In this document: positions 47,764 through 59,924 of the stretch, piece after piece | Position numbering within the stretch: the first letter of the stretch is position 1 | Layout: each line of letters opens with the position of its first letter | Source: Phlebotomus papatasi | Lineage: Eukaryota; Arthropoda; Insecta; Diptera; Psychodidae | DNA length: 64,000 nucleotides | NCBI RefSeq assembly: GCF_024763615.1 | Contig: NC_077224.1 | Location: 63,498,712 to 63,562,711 of the forward strand | Direction: 5' to 3' | Program-made: the position numbers and the translations under genes | Notes under the pieces: generated by a model | What the model was told of the DNA's origin: nothing | The model's input: only the letters and a program-made list of their open reading frames with translations | The model's database searches: none

Positions 47764-49503
47764 ACTTTTGAATACCGTATTATACGTACGAAATGTCCAC
47801 CCACACAATTTCTAAAATCATATTCATGAAAGGTATCAGTGAAAGCGTTTTTGTAATAAACTAAAAAAAAAGGTTTTGAAAAGAAAGGAAGGGATTGGAG
47901 GAAAAAATGAAAACCTACTAAGAGAACGTGCGTTTGAGGAAAGCAGGTCTCTGAAGATCGAAAGTTGATATTTCATACTGTGTGGCCTAAGGACGAAGAA
48001 AAACCAATATTTTACTGATGGAGTAGGGCTGAAAATTTCAAGACTTTTCAATTAAATTCAAATTTGACCTAATCGGTTGAGAAATAGCCCATCTAAATTG
48101 GTGGAACTTTGGTTTTGAAAAGTTAAAAATTACGAGTTTTTTGGTCATAATTTATAAATTAAGTATTTATAAAACAATAAAAAAAAATAAAAAAATAATG
48201 ATTTTTTTATAAGTTTCATACGAATAATAAATTTTGAAATATGACTTTATATAATTGTCATTGCTTGAAACCTCAAAATATTTTTTAATGATTATAAGCT
48301 AAATTTAATGAATGACTTGCCAAACTTTATCCATCATAGAAATTTTTTACTCGCTAGTTTGAAAGACTGAAAATTTCCCATAGCATTTCACTTTAATTTT
48401 CGCGGTAGAATTGAAGAGTGTGAAATAATTTAGAGACCATAAATATCGATAAACTTCGCATTATTTGACAGAAATTGTTCACCCTTCACACAATGATTTA
48501 TTCCCATGTCTATATAAGGGAGAAAATTTTCAACGTGGGAGGCACATTTGTTATTATTCGCGTTGTGAGAATAAAGTTGTATTCTTAAGTAGACAACCTC
48601 TCTCTCTCTTTCTCAAAGCATTTTGCACACCGAAACTGAAAGTAAAATGTTTTAGGCACACAGAGTTTTCTCCCACATTCCAACCTTCTTTATGTATAAA
48701 TCATAAATTTCACCAATTTGACTTGAATAATACATATTAGGGTATGTACACAAATAAAGCAAATTCCTCTCGCTTCATTGGAGTGCTTATTGTCTGGCGA
48801 TAAACATATGGGATGAAATATATAGTGTTCACCTGGCGTCTCCACTGCACAGATAACAAAACGAAATTATTATGCTATTTTTGCCATATTTGCCAATATT
48901 AATAAATTTTATTTTTTGAAATATGTTTTCTAGACAAATATTTGGCAAGTGTTTGTGAGAAATTTATTATGCAACAGCAAACCTTGAGGTAAAGTGCTTT
49001 TTGAAGAACTTTATATAACAGTCTTTCTAGTTTAATTTGTTATTTGGGTAAACTTTTTGGGAGAAATCTTAGACGAAAATAAAAATGTTTACTATTTCAA
49101 AAAGACAAGAAAATAAATGACCAGTTTCAGCGAATTCAGATTATTTTCGCAAACAATTCAGCCGAAAAAATGCATTCAAAGTTTCCTACAGGGTTACATA
49201 AATACGACCGATATGCTTTTCATTAAGCATGGGTAGAATGGCATTATCTTATTTCTTAAGATGAAAATGATCGATTAGGAAAAAGAGAATTAAAATTAAG
49301 AAGTTGAATATTTTTCTTATAATTATTTTAATTTTTTTTAGGAGTTATATTCTACGAAACACGAAATGGTAATCATAGAGAAAGTATTTTACCGAAATTT
49401 TTCGGAAGATGATAAAAATTTAAAGTTAAATTAGATTTGTAACATAAATGGTCTAAATCCAGTTTTTGCACATAATCGCGTTATTATGAAAATTTCATTT
49501 TAA
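47764..49503. other. Non-coding stretch
   Basis: No supported gene. A 91-codon plus-strand frame at 48465-48740 has no motif. The segment at 48030-48095 belongs to the diffuse repeat noted near 43720. Confidence 0.4.
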
Positions 49504-49638
49504 TTCCCTAAGGGCGACAAGGTAAAAATTAGGGGTCCGAAAAATAAACTTTTCTGATTTAAAAAAAAAGACACAACTTTTGATGGTCGTAGAAAAAATT
49601 TGGGTCACCGCACTGATGACTCAATTGTGCTTAAAGAG
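49504..49638 (-). mobile_element. Family J MITE, diverged inverse copy
   Basis: 135 bp with TTAA on both sides. Inverse of 43225-43378: ggtccgaaaaa and gggtcaccgcactgatgac pair with its counterparts. Confidence 0.65.
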
Positions 49639-49693
49639 TTAAGAAAACCACGTATTATTAAGTTGATAGCGTTAATAAAATAAAGGATAATCC

Positions 49694-49905
49694 TCTATTA
49701 TTATTATTATTATTATTATTATTCATATTGAGGTGGTCCTAGAAACAGGCCCGGGCACTGCGACTGATCAGTCTATTGTACCCAACCTCCTTGTTTGTTA
49801 GAGCTCTATTTTGGCGCCCTTAATAAAGGACAGTAAAGCTCCAGATTGGGACGTTTTGATGACAGAGGCGGGACAGACAGCGGAGGATATAGTCCTCTAA
49901 CTACA
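49694..49905 (-). mobile_element. LINE 3' end with AAT microsatellite tail
   Basis: A GC-richer block on the minus strand ends in about ten AAT units (49694-49725 as tta). Reading inward on the minus strand, a short frame ends ...GALLSFIKGAKIEL then stop, which looks like the end of a LINE ORF, followed by a 3' UTR of about 100 bp. It is unlike the other three LINE 3' ends here. A SINE is possible. Confidence 0.5.
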
Positions 49906-50156
49906 TAGTCTTCGATATTTTGTTATACCTACATATTTAGCCTATATCACTTTTAAATTTTATTTTTGCTAGATAGACTCCCTAAAACTATACTCCTGTT
50001 ACTGGTTAGACGATCTAAAACTATGCTTAAGATTTTAAGAGCGTTTGTGTGTTTAAATTTATTTTTTCACATAAATTTTAATGTAGAGTTTTTGATTTTT
50101 TTTTCATTAACAAAAAATCGTCAAGAACTCTGAAACAGGTCTAACCTCGGATCTAA

Positions 50157-50351
50157 GGGCCCAAATAGACTCAGGCTGATGCTTGAGAATATTTAGGCTA
50201 TAAAAGTTGGTAGTAAAGATTAAGTAAAGGAAATTTATGCAAGGGACCTCTAATCGATGATTCTAGGTCCTCAGCATATGACAGTTTCACATACTGCCAA
50301 ATTTTTCAGGCTAAATATTCTCGCGGATCAGTCTGAGTCTATTTAAGATCT
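50157..50351. mobile_element. Family W MITE, second copy
   Basis: About 195 bp from gggcccaaatagactcaggc to cagtctgagtctattta. The flanks are TAA and TCA, so the duplication has decayed. It lies directly left of a G element. Confidence 0.7.
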
Positions 50352-50360
50352 CAGGTCATT

Positions 50361-50700
50361 GACACACTAAGGACTTAAGCCGAGAGATGGCTTAGTGGAA
50401 AATGATAGTGACGTGGTTTAACTCTTTCGCGTCTTTAGGGTAATGTCATGACTCGGGGAAAAAAGTTTTTTTTGGGTATTTACATTAATTGAAATCTATC
50501 TGTTCGTGCACGACATCATAATAGAAGGATGTAAGATTCTTGGCTCATTTTCTCAAGACTCCAGTTAGATTTCAATTAATGTAAATAGCCAAAAAGAAAC
50601 TTTTTTCCCCGGGTCATATATGACCCTAAAGACGCGAAAGAGTTAATCATTATTTCGAATATAACTACGCTAAGCCGTCTTTTGGCTAATCCTCAAATCT
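50361..50700. mobile_element. Family G MITE split by family H
   Basis: Left arm ggacttaagccgagagatgg, right arm taagccgtcttttggct. The H insertion lies between. The copy at 53659-53794 shows the same inner sequence (gtttaatcattatttcgaat) without the insert. Confidence 0.78.
50422..50642 (+). mobile_element. Family H MITE, TTAA-flanked, copy 1
   Basis: 221 bp with TTAA on both sides. Tips ctctttcgcgtctttagggt and its perfect inverse. The arms extend inward for about 80 bp through cggggaaaaaag and tttacattaattgaaatc. Near the right end is the palindrome gggtcatatatgaccc. Differs by one base from the copy at 58431-58651. Confidence 0.88.
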
Positions 50701-53427
50701 GTCAAGGCCCTCGGTCTAACATTTATATATGTAAAAAGCAAATTAAAAATGTGAAATGGCTGGCCATGTCAACATGAGTTGGGGATATATGTACCAACGT
50801 CACAAAAAGGAAAAATACATAATCCGATCACCTTATTTTTTAGAATTCACCTTACCTTTTGAACATACCTTGGATATGGAAAAAGACACTGATGGACACT
50901 GATTAAAATATTGTTTTAGATAAGGATACGTTTAGAGGTTGCCTAGCCAGACCTTTTATCCGTATACTAAAACACCGTTTTATCATTCCTAATAATGGTT
51001 TTTCAAGGAGAGAAGCAATAAGGGTTCTAGAGAACGCATTTTTTAATGGAATGGTATCAAGTTTAGGTTTGTTGTAAAGGTCTTCGAATTCCTGACAAGC
51101 CTATACCGATTCCAGTCTGTTTTTTTTAATCAAAAATTCAGTTATATTACTCCTAAGTTATTTTAGGCGATGTTTTGAGTGATTTATAAATTCAAAGTAC
51201 TTTTAAGGTATAGCATCTATTTTTAAGGTACAGCCTGGGACACTTTTCTACTACTTTTGAGTTACTTTGTGCTAAGGACCAAAGGACTAAAGGACTGAAA
51301 ATTGATATGCCAAAAAGACCATGCAAAAAAAATTATGAAAAGTACTGTCTGGTGAGTTTGAGTGTTCCTCAAACTTGGGACGCATTAATGTCTCTCTTTA
51401 GCCAATAATCAATTGTATTACCCTGAATTCAATCAATTTAAATCGATTGCGAATGGTAAACATAAAAATTATGAATTGGATAAAAACTTTGCTGACAACT
51501 CTTTTCCAGCAGCGTTTTTCATCTACTAAGAAAATAATTTTGAGATCATAATAAAAGGCCTAAGTTCAAGAAAAGAAGTCCGCAAAGGTTTAGGACATTT
51601 TAACATCCCTTTTATTTAAGAATTGTGTTATCTGTATTCCCAACCACAAAAAATGTTCATTCCCATTTGGCAATTTACACAGATTAAGCTTTCTCTGCAG
51701 CATTCATTTTAATATTTCTTGTAACCTTAGCCAGAACTTTCAGAAATACAGACAATATTAAATTAATTTCTCTGAGAATCCCATTAAAGTTTTCTCAAAA
51801 GAGTTGTTCAAGGTCAAGTGGTAAATGTTTGTACTCAAACATCAACTTTCAGTCTATTCTATGTGAATTTATGCGATATTTCAGGGAAATTAGGAAAATA
51901 ATTTGAACGCATAACTCTTCACTAAATCATCCCTCTTCGCCACAAAAACGTACCATTTCGCTTGAAGTACTTTGCCAGTCCTCATTAAAATACCCACCCC
52001 CACTCGATAATGTACTCGTAGCAAATTTTCCGAGTATATCGCAGAGGAAAATGCTTTAAAAAAAAATTACTGCAAGCTCCCATGTGATAATTCTTGTGCC
52101 TTGAAAATCTTTGGGTGCTCTTTTGACTCTGGCACATTATTCTCCCTCTATATACCTGGCCCATGTGGCACCGTAATACAGACTTCTTTGTGGAATGACA
52201 CTAATTATTTATATGTTTCGTAGATATACAATTCCATATATTATTCACATATGTAAAAGGAACATACAGCCATGTAATGTAGCAGTGAGAGTGTTTGGCT
52301 GATGAACCTATAAACACCTCCCATAGAATGTATAAACATTGCGAAGAACGACTGTATTTTGTGGGAATAGTATGGAAAGGAAAGAAAATAAAAGAAAATG
52401 AGGATTGCCAAGGAGGAATTTTCTTTTTCTTCACGGAGATTTACTAACTCGCACAAAAAGTGCGTTTCCTCTCTTTCACTCACACTTTACGCTCTATAAT
52501 TTTTTTTTTCAGTCCACACAGACATTAAAAATTAACTTAAATAATGAATAAACACTTTCGTACACTCAATTAAAATCTATATAGAGGCAAAATTTAATTA
52601 GATTTCGCTTTCCTTAACGAGATCTTGGCCCAATCTTTCTAAATCTTCTGTCTGACGATTTGGAAAAACACCATGAAGATAAGGGAAATTAATTTTCTAA
52701 GGATCATAATACAAATTCTATGCTAGGGGGGAATAATTTTGAAAATCATCTGCGAGCCGGAGATGCCGAATATAATCAATATCCACTGATTTTGTGCCAG
52801 TGCCACTGATTATGCAAGAGAAATGGAATTTATTTTACAACCCTGTCAAATCATTCATAGTGTTATTTCAAGTGCAGAAACATAAAATCAGAAATGAGGT
52901 CACCAAGGGTGTTAAAGTACGGTTTTAACCGTGACAAATACGCATAGGAAAGTATATAGAAGAGTGAGATGATAGCTTTTAATAAAACACAACAATGTTA
53001 AATGCAAAGTGCTTATCAATGTTACAAACTACAAGAGAGCAATGATTTTTGGTTTAATGGGTTCATACAAGATGGTATCCGGATATACTTGGTTTAATGG
53101 AGATCATAAGAAAACTGTGGTAAAATTCACATAAATTTACCATGTCTGAAAAGAACAATTTAAAGATGCTTTTAAAACGAGTCAAAAGTGTTTTTATTTC
53201 CACTCAAGAAGTCAAATAAATGAAGAAATAATTTGTTAAAGGGACTTCTAGGTGTTCTAAATATTATTTTATAGAGTAACATAAAATTTCAATAGAAATA
53301 TTGTAATTTAGGAAAGAATTTTTTTGGGCGAACATATCGATTTTAATCCTTGTTGAAATGGAATGCTGCAAATTCAAGAGATAGAGTATAGAAGAATGAA
53401 TTGAGGTCATATTTATTATATTTGTAG
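50701..53427. other. Long non-coding stretch
   Basis: No supported gene. Overlapping minus frames at 52201-52483 have no motif. Confidence 0.4.
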
Positions 53428-53550
53428 GGGAGGAGAGAATACATTGAAAACGTTATTTTTGCATATTTCTAAAGGAATTACTTGGACGTAATGTAATTTA
53501 GATAGACAGTACAATTGAAGAACTAAATTAAATGGCTAGTACCAGCTAGA
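53428..53550. mobile_element. Family T, left part only
   Basis: Starts ggggaggagagaatacattg after TA and shares tttctaaaggaat and gtaatgtaatttaga with 39892-40060. The right end is not found. Confidence 0.5.
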
Positions 53551-53658
53551 CTCACCTCTTCCTATGATATTTTCGATTGGACTTATTTTCAACATATATC
53601 GAAAAATGAAAGAAATACTTAAAACTGTTTTCTAGTGCGTAGAGGTCATTATGCCCTA

Positions 53659-53794
53659 GACACACTGACGACTTAAGCCGAGAGACGACATTAGTGGAAA
53701 AATATGGAAATGTAGTTTAATCATTATTTCGAATAAAATTACGTTAAGCCGTCTCTCGGCTAATCTCGGTTAATGAAGCTGAAAGTGTATCAAT
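53659..53794. mobile_element. Family G MITE, uninterrupted copy
   Basis: Left arm acacactgacgacttaagcc; right arm gccgtctctcggctaatct. It supplies the empty site for the H insertion at 50422-50642. Confidence 0.7.
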
Positions 53795-54102
53795 GAGACT
53801 AATTTTTAACGAATAGGTCACAGGTAAAGTATGAAAACGTCACTTTCTTGTGTAATTTAAATATATTTTGAAATGCATTGTTCATCTTAAAGTCTTATTT
53901 CATGATATCTGGGGCATTAAAGGTCGAATTAGGAAATTCATCATCACTCTTGAAGTTTGCTACTTTATCAATTTCGCTTTATCAATTTCTTTAAAAAATG
54001 CCTTTTTAAAGAAAATTTCCCCTATCCTTATAGGCAGAAACGTCAGAATTTAAAAAAAAAAGCATTTTTATAAAAAAATTTTACTAGTGTGTAGACATCT
54101 AA

Positions 54103-54513
54103 GGGCAGAATCACATTGACAGTAAAATGCTCACCGTATTTAGTTAATTTACGCATTTTTATTGCAATTCTTACGCAAATTCTCAATTACCGTATTACCT
54201 TATATCATACTCGGTGGCACTAGGTGAGGATAATAATAAGAAAAATGAATAAATAAAACGAAAATGCGTTAAACGGTGAGCAAGAAAGGATTTTTTTTGC
54301 TACAGATTTTCGTTGCTCACCGTTTATCGAATTTTCGTTTTATTTATTCAATTTTCTTAAACTATTTTCACTTATTGCCATCGAGTATGAGATAAGGCAA
54401 TACGGTAATTGATAATTTGCGTAAGAATTGCAAAGAAAATGCGTAAATCAACAAAATACGGTGAGGGCTTTGACGGTGACGGTGAGCATTTTACTGTCAA
54501 TGTGATTCTGCCC
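54103..54513. mobile_element. Family Y long-hairpin MITE, TAA duplication
   Basis: 411 bp with TAA on both sides. The outer 36 bp of the two ends are perfect inverses (gggcagaatcacattgacag at the left). Pairing continues nearly to the centre with some mismatches (tacgcatttttattgcaatt, gatttttgcttgctcaccg-like words). Several aacggtgagc words recur. GGGCAG tips with a TAA target suggest PIF/Harbinger. Confidence 0.85.
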
Positions 54514-54699
54514 TAATTTGCAGAAATCGACCATTATAGTCATTCCAGGCAGTTTTCGTATCATTTCAATTGTTTTCCATTATTAATATGTTGCAAAACA
54601 ATAATATATTTTGCCAGAACAACCAAAACAATTAAATAGAAAGATCGGTAATTTTTGAAAATTTTACATCTGAAGCAATAAAAACATCCAAAGGCGGTC

Positions 54700-55259
54700 T
54701 GCCTGTTTTCCTTATAAAACTCATACTTCAATTTTTTTACATTTATAAATTCAAATATACAAACTAGAATAACATATCTTTCTGGAAATAAAGTTCTTAC
54801 TACAGTTAGATTAACTTTAAAACAATTTTTTTGCACTTGAAATCGGAAAATGTTGCGAACGCAATTTTATTGTTTTTTTTTTCTCTGACCTGTCATTCAA
54901 AACTGAAGATGGTAACAAAACGAAAGGTCAAAATGAGTTCAGCTTCAGAAAATATGCTGGTAAAACTATAACTGAGGATATTGTAGATATTTTAACTTCG
55001 AATAAGTAATATTATCGCAATAGGGGAAAACACGCTACCCTCGGACAATATAAGCTTCGAACAATTCATTTTTTTCAATGTGTTATAAATGAATTTGGGC
55101 TATTATAATATTATATTTTAATAGCTAGTCCAATGCCTTAAATTTTCAGAAAAGTGATATGGGTGAAATCCATAAGGAATTAACATAGAGAAAAATTGAA
55201 TTTCCCCTAAATGCGATTTATAGAATAATCGTCTTGAGACCGTCTTATCTGATAGAGGG
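54700..55259. mobile_element. Family K element interrupted by family B
   Basis: Matches 59369-59903 (shared words include aactagaataacatatcttt-like and gtcaaaatgagttca). Right tip gatagaggg followed by TTAA. The left end is unclear. A family B element sits at 55023-55207 inside it. Confidence 0.6.
55023..55207 (-). mobile_element. MITE family B, degraded copy
   Basis: TA on both sides. Inner words (atatt-atattttaatagctagtccaatgcc and gtgaaatccataagg-like) are the inverse of the copies at 62567-62783 and 62840-63057. One terminal arm lacks its outer half. Confidence 0.7.
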
Positions 55260-55352
55260 TTAACTGCTTTGGAGGGCTTATTTTTTAACCGATTTGCTTA
55301 AATTTTGATATTTTTGAAAAATCAAAATTCAATCAGACTGTAATGAATCAGT

Positions 55353-55985
55353 AGGGGAAACTGGGACAAAAAGTAACAAAACGGATATTTTATTTTTTTA
55401 CAAGCTACACGAGCGCTTCAAAAATTTCTAATTAGCGCAGTTTTATAGGAAATGTACCGCTCTACAACTTTGTGAAAGTAATTTTTCTCTATTTTGTAAG
55501 GAAATACGTTTATCGAGCCAATTTCTAAAAGATAATTTTGTGTAAATTCTCAAAAATGCTGGGGCAAATAGTACTAGACATTGGGTATTATCATATTTTG
55601 ATTCGCTTCATTACAGGCTTCCGTAAATTTGAAAAAATACCTAGAGGACATATTTTCATAGAAAATTTATTCATCTACACCTTTGTTAAACACCGTTTTC
55701 TCTGCGAGAAAATTCAAGCTATTTTAGAAAAAAAAAACACACAAAAGACTGCAAATGCAAATCGTTTGACCAATGCAAACAACAAGCGGTGAGACATGAT
55801 AATGACGTTTCTTTTCGCCGTAAAACATCAGAAACTGCTTCGCTTTTTTGTTACTTTTTGCTCTATACTTTTTGTTACTTTTTACCCCAAGTGGCCATTT
55901 TTAATAAAATAATTTCTGGAGAAAAGAACTTTTGTGAAATTTAAAAATAGCGGATTCGGATTCGTGTTTTTGCTAGACAAACAAC
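55353..55985. mobile_element. Family N element, left part
   Basis: Begins at tagggg and shares long words with 21495-23195, such as acaaaacggatattttattt and caactttgtgaaagt. It also retains tactttttaccccaagtgg but lacks several hundred bases between. It stops where the M half-element begins, so the right end was lost. Confidence 0.72.
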
Positions 55986-55987
55986 AA

Positions 55988-56236
55988 TTTACGAACAAAT
56001 ACGAACAAATGACAAAATTTAACGAACATTTTTTGTGTGTTTACGAACATTTACGAATAAAAAAGTACAAAAAATGTTCGTCAAATAATCATTTTACGAA
56101 CAATGTTTGTGAAAAAGTACAAAATTTTACGAAATTGTTTGTGGGTTATATGATTCACGAGCATTTCGTAAGTCCTCCATAGGATTTCACAAACATTTAC
56201 GAACAATTTTACATAATATTTTTTTCTGTGTAGAGT
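55988..56236. mobile_element. Family M element, right half
   Basis: Only the right arm of M: gaaattgtttgtgggttata and cacgagcatttcgtaagtcc, ending ttttttctgtgtaga. The missing left arm and the missing right end of N meet here. Confidence 0.7.
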
Positions 56237-58430
56237 GTGGTGTAATTTTCACTTTCAAAAATTCAAATTTCGAATTTAAATTCAAATTTTTGATTTTTGC
56301 GTCTTACTTGGAATAAGGTTAGTCTCTTTTACCTTATTTGAAATGTCACACAAGTTATTCTCAAAATTTTTGAACATATTATAATGTTATAATAATAATA
56401 TTTATTAGTGGCATAAAGTCCATTTACAAACAACTTTAATAAAGTTAAGATATAGTGAATAACAGGAAAAAGTCACTTGCAATGATACGGGAAATAGTAA
56501 ACCAGGACAATTTATTGTTTATTTTATTTCCACCAAAAATAGTATTTTCATTAATTAAGAATCAGAAATATAAATATAGTATCTAGAATAATAAATAGTT
56601 TCTAGAGAAGAAAAAAAAGAAATATCAATAGCTTAGTAAAAAGGACTTAAAAATAAAAGTATGACTTATGACCTCTACACACTAGATAAATGTATGACTA
56701 TATTGAAGAGTTTTTCCTAAACAAGCATAGGAAATTTGCTTCAATATTCAATAAAATTTGTTCAATATTCTATAAAATAAAAAAAAAGAAAAAGTTCAAT
56801 GCTAATAAAATTATGAAAATCTCTGAAAATTAAAGGGTTCTTGAATACTTTAATAAATTCTCGTTAGATCTATATCACTGTATAATATACAATGTTCAAA
56901 ACAAATAAACTAATATAGATTTATAACATAGGCCTTTAACGCGAGAATCAAAGAGCACCTGTCAGAAGTGCCTTAAACTTTTCACAACAACTTTTCGTAA
57001 CTCAATACAAACATTTCCATTAAAATTACACCCAAAATTGATTTTTTTTTCTGGGAAAAATGGAATGAAAACATTACACTTTATGATCAAAAATGTTACA
57101 CATTGTATGTCATTTTTAAAGATTGTATACTCTTTGCTCTTGTTTATTTTCCAAATTCTCCCTCAAAATTGTGTGAATGACATTAAAATTTTAATTTGAC
57201 TTTGTCATAAAGCGTACTGAGTAATAATTTCTTGCTGAAGAATTTAATTATTTTTTTACGCAGCACTTCAATACTTCAAATGCTTATTGTATCGCATGGT
57301 AGTAACTTCACTGGAATTTATTTGAATTTAGAGAAGGTGAGGACAAGAATATTGTATAAAAAAAAATCTCACTCCCATTGATGAAAGTCAACATTTCCAG
57401 CAGAGTGCCCGTAGCTTTATGTGTTATTGTATCCCACTTTGATCACTGAGGAGTTTCATTTTAATTAAATCATTTAGTCATATTTACCTCTCTTAATCAG
57501 CACATTCTCCCACATTGCGATTTTTATAAAGCAATCTCCTCTCAAACTTTCAATTTTCACATCTTGATGAATTTTTCTGTATGTCCTTTGGTTCGTTTTC
57601 AGCTAAATTAACACATCATACGGTGAAGTTATGAGTCGGAAGCGGAAGTTAGCAAGCAATAAAAATCCGAGAGCAATTTTTTTTCTTCTTCTACTACTTC
57701 ACTTATTTATTGATGATTGTGATAGAGCAATACAGTTCTGTAGCATCTTTTATGTATTCCACGAAAAAATTTATTTCACAATACAGCATCCAAATGCTAT
57801 ATAAGATTTATCACTAAAATATAGTTTAATATGCAACAATACAACGATAACAATTTCACTCGAAAATATATCGTTCAAGTTGTTATGGAACCAAATTAAT
57901 TCATTACGGAACAGGAAATTGTGTTCAGTGGTTTCATATATTTTAAATAGCATATCTACATAACATAGGTTAATTTCAATTGAGCAGATGTCGTGTTTGA
58001 TTTTCAATTTCTGTTTTTCAGTTTATTGATTTATATACACGGATACAAAAGGATGGCAAAGCATTCCACTTTGGCTGAATGCAAGAATTCGTTACTTTGA
58101 TACTATGCCTCAACTTGGTTTTGAATTAATTATTTTGATGAAAAAATTATTTAAGGGTTCATTTCATTGTGTTCAAAAGTTGATTCTCAACTTGTCTAAA
58201 TTGATTAGAAATAATAAAATTAAAATTTAAAAAAGAATTAAATATCGATTTTATTTATTATTGTTTCATTTCTGGTTCTAACCATTTATAATTAAGTTTT
58301 TAATTGAAATAAATAATAATAAACTAAATTATTTGTATGTAAGGAGATCCGATTTCTAATTGAAAATGATAGGGCATTCCTAAGTAGTAAAAGTACTTTA
58401 AAATAGTATAGCGATCTTTAAATCCTTTAA
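56237..58430. other. Long non-coding stretch
   Basis: AT-rich with no supported gene or repeat boundary. Confidence 0.45.
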
Positions 58431-58651
58431 CTCTTTCGCGTCTTTAGGGTAATGTCATGACTCGGGGAAAAAAGTTTTTTTTGGGTATTTACATTAATTG
58501 AAATCTATCTGTTCGTGCACGACATCATAATAGAAGGATGTAAGATTCTTGGCTTATTTTCTCAAGACTCCAGTTAGATTTCAATTAATGTAAATAGCCA
58601 AAAAGAAACTTTTTTCCCCGGGTCATATATGACCCTAAAGACGCGAAAGAG
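58431..58651 (+). mobile_element. Family H MITE, copy 2
   Basis: 221 bp, one base different from 50422-50642 (cttattttc for ctcattttc). Flanks are TTAA on the left and GTAA on the right, a one-base decay. Confidence 0.88.
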
Positions 58652-58728
58652 GTAAAGCAAGGACCTATCAAGCCTAATAAAATGTGAAGCTATTTTTTAC
58701 TTTTCTTTGTAAACACTATGTCAAGAAT

Positions 58729-59040
58729 CGGTGGCAGCCAAAATCCCGAAAGCCAAAATCTCGAAAGCCAAAATCCCGAACGCCAAAATCCTGAAAGACA
58801 AAATCCTGAAAGAGATGAAATTATATGGAGGAAAGTGTTTAGAATAATTTCATAAGACACAGAAGATTTCCCTTTGCCTCCAGCAAGCACGGGTGCAATC
58901 GTGGGAGTAGCTATGATACTTTTAAGAATTCGGGATTTTGGCTTTCGGGATTTTGCCCCATTCGGGATTTTGGCTTTCGGGATTTTGGCGTTCGAGATTT
59001 TGGATTTCGGGATTTTGGCGTTCGGGATTTTGACCGGGAC
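58729..59040. mobile_element. Family S fold-back element, second copy
   Basis: Inverse orientation to 40061-40400. Five gccaaaatcccgaaa-type units on the left and about seven inverse units on the right, around the same core (gtgggagtagctatgatac). Copy number of the unit differs between elements and between arms. Confidence 0.78.
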
Positions 59041-59368
59041 CCGTCAAGAATACGTCTATGGAGAGGCTTGTAAAGTGCATTGTTCCCTTACTCTTTATCG
59101 TTATTTCTTTAATCTAAAGAATGATATTTTTTCTTTTAATTTATTCAGAAATTATCCCATTTAATTTTATCAATGTGTGTGCGATTTTATATACTTTCAA
59201 CTCGCAAAACTTTCACCAAGTTTTACTTTCTCTAACATGAAAGGAAGATTCAGCAGTCCTTGTTCCAGGGAATAAGAGAAAATCCACTAGATACTCTCCT
59301 ACTGTATTTGCAAACTGTGTATTAGTTTTATGATTGCGAATTATATCAAATTGGACCATTTTAGTTAA

Positions 59369-59903
59369 CCCTCTAACAGTGTTTTCTTTCATATGCGAAA
59401 AAAGTTCTAGAAAAATATTTTCTAGGACAATTAATGATCCAGTAAAGTCGAAAAAGCCATCCATTCTTCATTACCTTCATTATCTCTTTTAGTTTAGGAG
59501 CCTAAATGAAAAAATATAAATTTTTTAAAACTCTTTTTGCCTTTTAAATTCACATTTTTACTTCTTTCAAATTTTTAAAATAAAATATACAAAGTAGAAT
59601 GACATATCTTTCAGTAAAAAATTTATTTATTTAGTCAGATAACTTTACATCGGTGTTTTTCTTGAAATTGGAAATGAGTTTTTTTTTGCACAAATATTTT
59701 TTATTGCTTTTTCTCTGAACTGTCACACAAAACTGGGGGATAGCAACTAAACGAAGAGTCAAAATGAGTTCAAACTTTCAAAAGATGTTAGTAAGACTAT
59801 TACAGAGGACACTATAGCACTTTTAAATAAATAAAAATTTTATAATCGCAGTAAATATAATTTTTGTGAAGACCGTCTTGAGACGGTCTTACCTGATAGA
59901 GGG
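59369..59903. mobile_element. Family K element, TTAA-flanked
   Basis: 535 bp with TTAA on both sides. Tips ccctctaacagtg and its partner cctgatagaggg. Near the right end is the perfect palindrome agaccgtcttgagacggtct. No coding frame. Confidence 0.78.
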
Positions 59904-59924
59904 TTAACAAATACGCAGGTTTCA

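Noticed and set aside
25896..56686. Short word ctagtgtgtagagg(c/t)cat at 25896, 53634, 54084 and inverse at 56668 as a separate repeat family
   Set aside because: Too short to define an element, and in one case it overlaps the end of family M.
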